In this document: positions 36,251 through 42,963 of the stretch, one piece after another
How the letters are laid out: each line of letters opens with the position of its first letter
How positions within the stretch are numbered: the stretch's first letter is position 1
NCBI RefSeq assembly: GCF_007754155.1
Contig: NZ_CP037423.1
Location: 1,488,001-1,552,000 of the forward strand
From: Stieleria neptunia
GTDB taxonomy: Bacteria > Planctomycetota > Planctomycetia > Pirellulales > Pirellulaceae
Length of the DNA: 64,000 nucleotides
Direction of reading: 5' to 3'
Notes under the pieces: model-generated
What the model was told of the DNA's origin: nothing
Seen by the model: the letters and a program-made list of their open reading frames with translations, nothing else
The model's database searches: none
Program-made: the position numbers and the translations under genes

Positions 36251-36515
36251 CGCTGCAGTTGCTGCCGGGGTGTCGGTCAGAAGATCTGTTGGTCGGAAAA
36301 TGGAGGCAGTGTGAATGGGCGGCGCGGACATTTGCTGATGGCAGACCGTGCGTGGACTTGACGTTATCTTTGTGAGTTGAGATCGGTCACCGGGAAGCGG
36401 ACGAGAATGGGCAAAAAGAGATGAGAGGGGAAAATGATTTGGCATCGCCGGTGACGTTCGGTTAGCATGGACTCGCTGATGATGATTGGTAGATTGCTTC
36501 ACCTACGTTGCAACA

Positions 36516-36737
36516 ATGAAGACGAAATCGCCGGAACAAGAATGGGTGGATCGGTGGAAAAAGCTTGGACCGATTCTGAGCCAGATCCGCAACGAAGACC
36601 TGCGTGCGCTGACGGATGCGGAGGGGACTCGGCGTGCGACGTTTTTGGGCGTTCCACAACCCCTTGTGCCTCGTCAGACATCAGGACTGATTGAATACCA
36701 GCGGTGGCTGCGGCATTCCAAGGATGTCGGGTCGTGA
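36516..36737 (+). CDS. Small protein upstream of AbiEii-like nucleotidyltransferase
   Basis: 73 residues (MKTKSPEQEWVDRWKKLGPI). Charged, with no membrane segment, probably helical; residues around LRALTDAEGTRRATFLGVP are unremarkable. Its stop overlaps the GTG of the next gene by four bases (GTGA), which points to translational coupling. Such short genes often precede AbiEii-like nucleotidyltransferases and could be the antitoxin, but there is no recognisable HTH as in AbiEi. Function unknown. Confidence 0.75.
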   Translation: MKTKSPEQEWVDRWKKLGPILSQIRNEDLRALTDAEGTRRATFLGVPQPLVPRQTSGLIEYQRWLRHSKDVGS

Positions 36738-37315
36738 AACGCTCTGAAAAGAACGTCTTTGGCGATAACAATGTCTTGCGTTTCGCCGCCGAAATCTCAC
36801 AGGTCTTGGTCGAATTGGAATTGGATGGCTGCGTCATCGGCGGCGTTGCCAACCAGCGATGGGGAGAGCCAAGGCAAACGGCGGATGTCGACGTCACGAT
36901 TTCCTTGACGTTTGGCGCTGAGATGGTAGTCGCCCAACAACTCCTGGACCGTTTTGAATCACGGATCGAGAACCCCAAGGAATTTGCGCTGGCGAATCGG
37001 ATCCTGCTGCTCGAAAGTGACAGCGGAATCGGTCTCGATGCTTCCTTGGGTGGTTTTCCGTTTGAACAAAGGATGATGAACCGGGCGAGCGACTGGATCG
37101 TTCCCAAACACGGCGTGATCCGCACCTGCTCGGCGGAAGATCTGATTGTGTTGAAAGCGTTTGCCGCCCGGCCCCAAGATTGGATCGACCTTGAAAAGGT
37201 GATTGTGCGCCAGGGCGATCGTTTGGATCGTGACCTCATTCGCACCGAATTGGCTCCTCTGGTGGAACTGAAAGAGGAACCCGAAATCATGACACGCCTT
37301 GACGCACTGTTGTAA
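36734..37315 (+). CDS. AbiEii/AbiGii-like nucleotidyltransferase
   Basis: 193 residues from the GTG at 36734 (MKRSEKNVFGDNNVLRFAAE). GCVIGGVANQRWGEPRQTAD, then VDVTI, gives the nucleotidyltransferase core (GG..R......T.DVD) with two metal-binding acidic residues. ADVDVTISL is followed by a helical part with VIRTCSAEDLIVLKAFA and RPQDWIDLEKV, the typical AbiEii-like C-terminal element in which the R-xQDW-D segment is conserved. Members act as toxins or tRNA-modifying nucleotidyltransferases in abortive infection or toxin-antitoxin pairs. It is coupled to the 73-residue upstream gene. Confidence 0.87.
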   Translation: MKRSEKNVFGDNNVLRFAAEISQVLVELELDGCVIGGVANQRWGEPRQTADVDVTISLTFGAEMVVAQQLLDRFESRIENPKEFALANRILLLESDSGIGLDASLGGFPFEQRMMNRASDWIVPKHGVIRTCSAEDLIVLKAFAARPQDWIDLEKVIVRQGDRLDRDLIRTELAPLVELKEEPEIMTRLDALL

Positions 37316-37633
37316 CGCGAAAGGTATCTGTCGTTTGATTGAAGTTCGGGAAGCTGTCTGCCGCCGCGCGGTCATCGCAGTTGCAAGGAACGGGTGTGAC
37401 GCGACGAATAGGGGCAAGACGATCAATGGCAGAATGATGGAAGAGAGAGCATCGGTGGCAGCCAACTTGTCGGACTCTCTCATTGTCTTGCCCCCATCGT
37501 TTTGCCTTTTCACGTCGGCAATGCGCTTGGTCACCCGATTAACGACTGCCGTTCCAAGCCCAAACTTCCGAAAGGCCACGCGAGCGACGTTTATCCATTG
37601 CGTCGATTATTATACTAGGTTGATGTCTGCTAC
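37316..37633. other. Intergenic region with inverted repeat units
   Basis: 318 bases. GGGGCAAGACGAT (37411 on) and its inverse CTTGCCCCCATCGTTTTGCC (about 37488-37507) belong to the 14-bp repeat family and can pair around 60-70 bases. No gene seen. The WbuB-like gene's promoter must lie in the last 100 bases. Confidence 0.6.
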
Positions 37634-39184
37634 ATGAAGATTCTGCTACACGGTCTGAACTACGCTCCCGAAGAAATCGGGATCGGGAAGTACTCGGGGG
37701 AGATGGTTCGGGAACTGGCCGAACAAGGACACGAGGTCGTCGTCGTCACCACGCCCCCGTATTACCCGCAGTGGGAAATCGCCGAAGGATTCAGCGGGGC
37801 CCGTTTTCAACGGGAGTCGTCAGTCGTCAGTCGTCAGTCGTCAGGACGAGAAGAGAAGGACGCGTCTGAGCGTCTCCACGCTCCTCATGCCCCGCTGCCA
37901 ACTGCCAACTGCAAACTGCCTACTTCTTCTTCCGCCCCTCTGCCAACTGACGACTGCCAACTGCCAACTCCCTTCCCTGTCGAAGTGATTCGTTGTCCGC
38001 TTTATGTGCCGGGCAAGGTCACGGGGTTGAAGCGGATTGTGCACCTTGCTTCGTTCGGATTGTCGAGCATTCCGGTCGTGCTTTGGAAGGCGTTGCGGTT
38101 TCGGCCGGATGTGGTGATGACGGTCGAACCGGCCGCGTTTTGTATGCCGACGACCTGGTTGGCCGCGCGGCTCTGTGGCGCGAAAGCCTGGTTGCATGTG
38201 CAGGACTTCGAGGTCGATGCGGCGTTTGAACTCGGGATTCTGAAACAACCGCTACTGAAGAAATTCGTCTTGGCGGCGGAAGCGTTTCTGATGCGGCGGT
38301 TTGATCGCGTCTCGAGTATCTCGCCGAACATGCTGTTGAAATTGGTTCAAAAAGGTGTCGCCGAACAACGTGTGGTTTCGTTCCCCAATTGGGTCGACTG
38401 CGAGGTCATGAAACCGATCGATGCGGACGCCGAGTTGCGGGCGAAGTTTGACATTCCGCCGGATCGGTGCGTCGCGTTGTATGCGGGAAACATCGGCGCG
38501 AAACAGGGATTGGAAATCGTCATCGAGGCCGCCCGCCGATCCGCCGATCGTGTCGATTTGCACTTCGTCATCTGCGGCCGAGGCGCGGCTTATGAGTCGT
38601 TGCTGGAATCTTCGAGAGGTTTGTCGAACGTGCAATTCCTGCCGCCACAGCCGATGGAACGCTTCAACGAATTGATGAACTGTGCGAACATCCATTTGCT
38701 GCCCCAACGCGCCGATGCGGCCGATCTGGTGATGCCGTCGAAATTGACCGGCATGCTGGCGACCGGCCGCCCGATCGTCGCCTGTGCCTCGCCGGGAACG
38801 CAGATCGCCGACGTCGTCGATGGACACGGGATCGTGGTTCCGCCGGCAGACGACGTGGCGTTCGGGGATGCGGTCGCGCGATTGGCCGGTGACGCGGCCC
38901 TGCGAGAGTCGATGGGTGCCGCGGCGCGGCAGTATGCGGTCAAGCATTTGGGGCGGCGATCGATTCTGGCGAAGTGGATTCGCGATTTGAAAGACGTCTG
39001 CGCGATCGATGATGGACGTGTCACCGTCGACAGTGTCGGTTCAACGGGTTCTGCGATTCGTGGCGACACCGCTTGCATGCAGGCCGTCCGTTTTGATGCG
39101 GCTGAATCGATGGGAACCCCGGCGATCGAAGGGCAATCCCAAGAGGGGTTTATCACGGAAGCTTCTCGTACGGCAGGACGTTGA
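37634..39184 (+). CDS. WbuB-like glycosyltransferase family 4 with repeat-derived insertion
   Basis: 516 residues. The N-terminus MKILLHGLNYAPEEIGIGKY and TTPPYYPQWEIAEGFSG are the WbuB (fucosamine transferase) type. Later motifs are VIRCPLYVPGKVTGLKRIVH, WLHVQDFEVDAAFELGIL, VALYAGNIGAKQGLEIVIEA and LLPQRADAADLVMPSKL. Residues about 61-115 ([27 protein letters not shown]) are encoded by the 7-bp-period GTCGTCA/TGCCAAC repeats and interrupt the protein in frame between two conserved strands. The tail after about 455 is also non-homologous. The enzyme adds a sugar of the repeat unit in the cytoplasm. It is the first gene of the GC-rich end of the locus; a VanZ-like gene follows after three bases. 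Confidence 0.9.
   Translation: MKILLHGLNYAPEEIGIGKYSGEMVRELAEQGHEVVVVTTPPYYPQWEIAEGFSGARFQRESSVVSRQSSGREEKDASERLHAPHAPLPTANCKLPTSSSAPLPTDDCQLPTPFPVEVIRCPLYVPGKVTGLKRIVHLASFGLSSIPVVLWKALRFRPDVVMTVEPAAFCMPTTWLAARLCGAKAWLHVQDFEVDAAFELGILKQPLLKKFVLAAEAFLMRRFDRVSSISPNMLLKLVQKGVAEQRVVSFPNWVDCEVMKPIDADAELRAKFDIPPDRCVALYAGNIGAKQGLEIVIEAARRSADRVDLHFVICGRGAAYESLLESSRGLSNVQFLPPQPMERFNELMNCANIHLLPQRADAADLVMPSKLTGMLATGRPIVACASPGTQIADVVDGHGIVVPPADDVAFGDAVARLAGDAALRESMGAAARQYAVKHLGRRSILAKWIRDLKDVCAIDDGRVTVDSVGSTGSAIRGDTACMQAVRFDAAESMGTPAIEGQSQEGFITEASRTAGR
37815..37978. repeat. In-frame heptamer repeat insertion within a coding region
   Basis: Four units of GTCGTCA at 37815-37842, then a unique core of about 55 bases, then inverted units (TGCCAAC, TGACGAC) at about 37898-37970. 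Total length is about 165 bases, a multiple of three. It is the same array type that brackets the S23 gene at 13,436-14,060. Confidence 0.85.
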
Positions 39185-39187
39185 ACA

Positions 39188-39670
39188 GTGGACACGACGG
39201 ATCAAATCAATATCGCTGCAGAAAAACTGCAACAAGACCGTGTGCATCCTTGGCGGTTTCGTCTGGTTAGCGGTTGGCTGGCGATGACACTGTCGATTGC
39301 CGCGTATGCAATTTTAAAACCCGGCACGACGGCGGCCGATTTGGCGCTCTTGCCGAACCCGGTCATTGCCTGGTTGGACGCGAATTTCAACTTTCGAACG
39401 TTTGTGATGGCGCTCGGCGTGTGTCTGGTCCCGGCGTGCTTGCTGGTGTCGGAGGTATCGGATCGGAGGCGACGCGTGTTGTTTGCCGCGGTCGTGACCG
39501 TGTTGGTCGGATTGGAGTTCATGCAGTTGTGGATCCCGACACGCGGATTCAGCTGGCCCGACGTGGGGTACACGTTTGCAGGCGTCGGTGCGGCGGAGTG
39601 TCTCGTGCTGCTGGTCCGTTGGATCGCTGCGCCGTCCGTTCCCGCAGCGGACCAAAGTTGTTCGGTTTAG
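39188..39670 (+). CDS. VanZ-like membrane protein
   Basis: 160 residues from a GTG. Four hydrophobic segments. LPNPVIAWLDANFNFRTFVM, LVGLEFMQLWIPTRGFSWPD and VGYTFAGVGAAE follow the VanZ pattern (E..Q...P.R..S..D). VanZ-like proteins are frequent in planctomycete and exosortase-linked polysaccharide loci, where their role is not known. It begins three bases after the WbuB-like stop, so it is co-transcribed. Confidence 0.88.
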   Translation: MDTTDQINIAAEKLQQDRVHPWRFRLVSGWLAMTLSIAAYAILKPGTTAADLALLPNPVIAWLDANFNFRTFVMALGVCLVPACLLVSEVSDRRRRVLFAAVVTVLVGLEFMQLWIPTRGFSWPDVGYTFAGVGAAECLVLLVRWIAAPSVPAADQSCSV

Positions 39671-40233
39671 TGGTTGCCGGTGGTGTCGGCGATCGGTTCA
39701 GGGGTGTCGCACCGTGGGTCCTCTCTGGCGTTCACTTGTTGCGCAAACGCCGTCTCTCCCAGAGGGGGTTCTTCGTGGATATTAATGGCTAATCACTCAG
39801 GACCCAGGTTTTTTGAGGCATTGCTGCGATGTCCGAATGGGTGTTGGACGACAAACGCTCGGTTCAATTGCCCCTCCGGCGACGCGGGCCGGTGGAGGGC
39901 ACGAAGCACCTTCGCCGCATCGCAGACCAGGTGATTCCTAGGCGGATTGCTCCTCCGCAGAGCCCGTCTCCGCTACAGCTGGCTTCGCCATCAGACCGAA
40001 CAGAACCATCGGACATCGCAGTCATCCCTCAAAAAACCTTCCCCGAGTATCCGAGAGCAGCCACTAAATTCGCGGAAGAACCCCCAGAGGGAGAGAATCT
40101 GAATTGGTTGGCAAAAGCTGCCGTTATACAAACGATATCCCCCGGGCCTAGAAACCAACGTGGAAGTCACTGATTCCTACACGTTTTCGCTGCCGATGTG
40201 CGTCATCGTCTCCTGGGACTCTGCCTGACTCTT
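39671..40233. other. Intergenic repeat-derived region
   Basis: About 560 bases. 39718-39770 contains TGCGCAAACGCCGTCTCTCC followed by CAGAGGGGG, and 40077-40095 contains CCCCAGAGGGAGAG; both strings recur together at 63330-63385. The forward frame across 39829-40173 is repeat sequence, not a gene. Confidence 0.65.
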
Positions 40234-41124
40234 ATGAAAATTTTGATTGCTTCGGTCTGTTTGGTTCTTGTCGTGGTGCAGCTGGGCTACCTGACTCTGA
40301 TCGATATAGACGGCCAGTTGGACGAGAGTCAACTCCCTGCGTGGATGGCGGACGAAACTGCTGCGGTCAACGAAGTTGCAACGCATACGGGGGAAATCTC
40401 GGGCGATGCACACGATGGCGATGGCACGAGGCAGTCGCAGGGCGAGCCGTCTGCGGGGGCGATGACGGCCGAACGCATTGAAACGCTCGGGCGGGCAACT
40501 GCGGTGCGGATTTTGGATGCGAACCAACAATTCGTCGGCAGCGGAGTGGTCGTTGCAAAACGAGAGGGATCGTTCGACGTGGTCACGGCGTACCACGTGA
40601 TTGAAAAGCCGGGGCGATACGGGATCGAATCGTTTCGGACGTCATCCGTTGTGGGTACGACGCTTCGTCATGCGCCCTCCGCCGTGACAATCCTTCGCTC
40701 GGATCCGGACGTCGATTTGGCTTACCTGCGTGTTTCGGCACTGATCCAACCGGCTCAATGCGTTTCCGTCACTTCCGCGGCGCCGGTGGAATCGATCCTG
40801 AGCGAAGCGTGGATCGTCGATTGCACGGGATCGGGAGCGGCGGTCGTTTCAAAAATTGACAACGTGACACGGCAGACCGCGCGGCGTAGTCAAGACGGTG
40901 TTGGCGTGTCCTACTGGCGTCTCGGCCAAGAGTCATCCCCTGGCATGTCCGGTAGCGCGCTGCTGGATGCTGAGGGGCGGTTGATCGGAGTGGCGAGCGG
41001 GAACAGCGACGGCAGTGCTTACTATTGCGAGGTGGACGCGCTGCATGAATTCGTCGATGGCGGACGTGTTCAGGATGACGCTCCGCTGGGCGGGGGCGTT
41101 GATGTCCCTGATGCGGTTGATTGA
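40234..41124 (+). CDS. Secreted trypsin-like serine protease (S1 family)
   Basis: 296 residues from the ATG at 40234; a GTG at 40198 adds twelve. An N-terminal hydrophobic segment (ILIASVCLVLVVVQLGYLTL) is a signal or anchor. The chymotrypsin fold shows the catalytic triad in order: His in VVTAYHVIE, Asp in DPDVDLAYLRV, Ser in SSPGMSGSALLD. The oxyanion GMSGS is close to the HtrA-type GNSGG. No PDZ domain follows. It acts outside the cytoplasm, perhaps on envelope proteins. Neighbours on both sides are surface-related. Confidence 0.87.
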   Translation: MKILIASVCLVLVVVQLGYLTLIDIDGQLDESQLPAWMADETAAVNEVATHTGEISGDAHDGDGTRQSQGEPSAGAMTAERIETLGRATAVRILDANQQFVGSGVVVAKREGSFDVVTAYHVIEKPGRYGIESFRTSSVVGTTLRHAPSAVTILRSDPDVDLAYLRVSALIQPAQCVSVTSAAPVESILSEAWIVDCTGSGAAVVSKIDNVTRQTARRSQDGVGVSYWRLGQESSPGMSGSALLDAEGRLIGVASGNSDGSAYYCEVDALHEFVDGGRVQDDAPLGGGVDVPDAVD

Positions 41125-41511
41125 CATCGGTACGTGCATCGACGGCCTGTCAAGCGTTGCGCGGGTTCGCGAGGGAGGGCTGGAACCGACCACGCGACTG
41201 TCCACCAAGAGTCCATCAAAGAAAGCAATCTGTAGTGGTGGCGCAACGCCCATTGTTGAAAGCTACCGCGTGGCGACAGTCCCTAGTGCTCGTGAATTCA
41301 ATCTTCATCTGCGTTGCCCTTGTTGGATCGAAAAGTGGACCTTTAATGGGTCGGACCAACCAAGCGCCTTGGCGGGTTTGATGACGCGTGCTTCGGAGTT
41401 CAACTTCCGAGGCAGAGCGTGCGACGACGGGCTTTCCAGATATTCACAAACACTCGACGCGGTCGAGGCAAACTTGCAGTGTTCTTTCCAGTGTAGATCA
41501 ATAGGTGCTTT
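41125..41511. other. Intergenic region upstream of PEP-CTERM gene
   Basis: 387 bases; no gene seen. AGGTG at about 41502-41506 is a plausible ribosome-binding site for the PEP-CTERM gene. Confidence 0.5.
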
Positions 41512-42297
41512 ATGAAATATTCATCAAAAAAGTTTCGGTTTCTGACGCTCGCGGCGGTGATCGTCGTGAGTTCGTGGGTGACGACATCGGACGCGAAAGC
41601 GGGTGTTGTTTTCAATCAGATTGCGGACCCCTTCGTTCCGGTGACTGTTGCTGGCGGTACCGGTGGTGTTTCACAGTTCGACACAAGTGTTCCAGCCAGT
41701 ACTGACGATAATGATCCCAGGCAGGACTTTAGCACTTTTTTCGACAACTTTTCCTTTTCGCAGGATTTGACTGTCACCTCATTCAGTTGGTTGGGCTTTT
41801 ACAAGAACAACGAACCTCCAGGTGTGACGATCTTTCCTGCCGAGAAGTTTACGATCAGTATTTTCGCCAACGACACGACGACGGGCCCCTTCTCGAACCA
41901 ACCTGCTGACACCGCTTTGTACTCGTTCGACGTGGGGACGGCATCCGAGACGCTGCTTCAGCCCGGTTACTATCAATACTCGGCCGACGTCACACCATTC
42001 GCGATCACGGGCGGAGAGACGTATTGGTTCTCGGTCGTCGCCACGTTGCCTTATCAATTCGATCCGACAGATCCCGCACTGGGAAACGTCTGGGCGATAC
42101 CATTCTCCAGTTCTACGGTTGGCGATGGCGTCTCCATTGAGCACTACGCGGAATTGGTGGGTGATACGATTAGCAAGACAGAATACACCTCTGATCTCGC
42201 GTTTAGCGTGTCGGCGGTTCCCGAGCCGAGCAGTCTGCTGGCATTTGCGGCGATCGGCTTGGTCACAGGACTGCGTCGTCGTCGGCGGCGAATCTGA
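41512..42297 (+). CDS. PEP-CTERM sorting domain protein
   Basis: 261 residues. A Sec signal peptide (FLTLAAVIVVSSWV, cleavage after SDAKA) is followed by a beta-rich domain. The C-terminus is a textbook PEP-CTERM tag: VPEPSSLLAFAAIGLVTGLR then an Arg cluster. An exosortase cuts at PEP and helps move the protein to the outer surface, usually in species with exopolysaccharide loci like this one. No exosortase gene is in the window. The mature domain resembles the DUF-type repeats of other planctomycete PEP-CTERM proteins but I cannot name it. Confidence 0.95.
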   Translation: MKYSSKKFRFLTLAAVIVVSSWVTTSDAKAGVVFNQIADPFVPVTVAGGTGGVSQFDTSVPASTDDNDPRQDFSTFFDNFSFSQDLTVTSFSWLGFYKNNEPPGVTIFPAEKFTISIFANDTTTGPFSNQPADTALYSFDVGTASETLLQPGYYQYSADVTPFAITGGETYWFSVVATLPYQFDPTDPALGNVWAIPFSSSTVGDGVSIEHYAELVGDTISKTEYTSDLAFSVSAVPEPSSLLAFAAIGLVTGLRRRRRRI

Positions 42298-42403
42298 ACG
42301 GCGAAAGGTGGCCGACGGGAATAAGTTTTCTGTGTCGTCTATCTTGCCAAAAATTGTCCGTAGCCCTAAAGTTAGACCGATTCATCATCCGAGGACCTCA
42401 AGT

Positions 42404-42631
42404 ATGAATAAGCTGAAAATTGGAACGTGTGTTGGACTCTGTGTTTTGCTGATCGGCAGCGCGGCTGCCGTTGCGATGGCACCGGTGCCGGCCACGGAAA
42501 TGTTGGACCTGGCGGAGGCCGTTTCCCCGAGCGAAAGTGGCATCGACGTCGCTGAGACGGAATTGCTGCAAGATTGGGAATTCACGGCGCGTCGGGCTCG
42601 ATGCCGAATCATCTCACCCGGCGGATTCTGA
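42404..42631 (+). CDS. Small exported peptide
   Basis: 75 residues: MNKLKIGTCVGLCVLLIGSA, then AAVAMAPVPATEMLD. The N-terminus is a clear Sec signal peptide; the mature part (about 50 residues) is acidic (LAEAVSPSESGIDVAETELL) with a basic end. It follows the PEP-CTERM gene by about 105 bases. No family recognised. Confidence 0.6.
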   Translation: MNKLKIGTCVGLCVLLIGSAAAVAMAPVPATEMLDLAEAVSPSESGIDVAETELLQDWEFTARRARCRIISPGGF

Positions 42632-42963
42632 TTCTTCCGGGAAGAGTCCCGTCAATTTCTTAGCATTCTGGTTCGCGGGCGGCGAACCGTCTTGCCTTGC
42701 GAACTCGAAATCGAGTTCGCAAATTTCAAATCAAAGATCTCGGATTTGAAATATGTCCCGGTAGCGGAGCGGCTGGGAGCGCGCTGGTGTCCAGGCTTAG
42801 GCGGCCGCTTTTCGGAGTAGGATGGCCCTTCCGGGCCGTCGTCCGTGGGGCTCTCCTCGACGACCTGGGAAGGACGTCGTACAACGGATTCGCTGATCGC
42901 GTCACACTCCACCGACGACCTAGAAAGGACGTCGTACAACGATTGGGCGGACAATTCAGTTCA
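42632..42963. repeat. Hairpins and repeat module before the O-antigen ligase gene
   Basis: Two adjacent perfect hairpins: TTGCGAACTCG/CGAGTTCGCAA (42697-42707 and 42712-42722) and ATTTCAAATC/GATTTGAAAT (42723-42732 and 42743-42752). Then 42822-42930 is an inverted relative of the MITE interior (GATGGCCCTTCCGGGCCGTC ... GAAAGGACGTCGTACAAC), present twice in part. The next gene's frame is open through this but is not coding here. Confidence 0.8.

Noticed and set aside
39829..40173. 114-residue frame on the + strand
   Set aside because: Made of dispersed repeat sequence also found near 63.3 kb.
42697..42963. Upstream extension of the O-antigen ligase gene
   Set aside because: Open frame, but the DNA is two hairpins and a dispersed repeat; the protein family starts after 42964.
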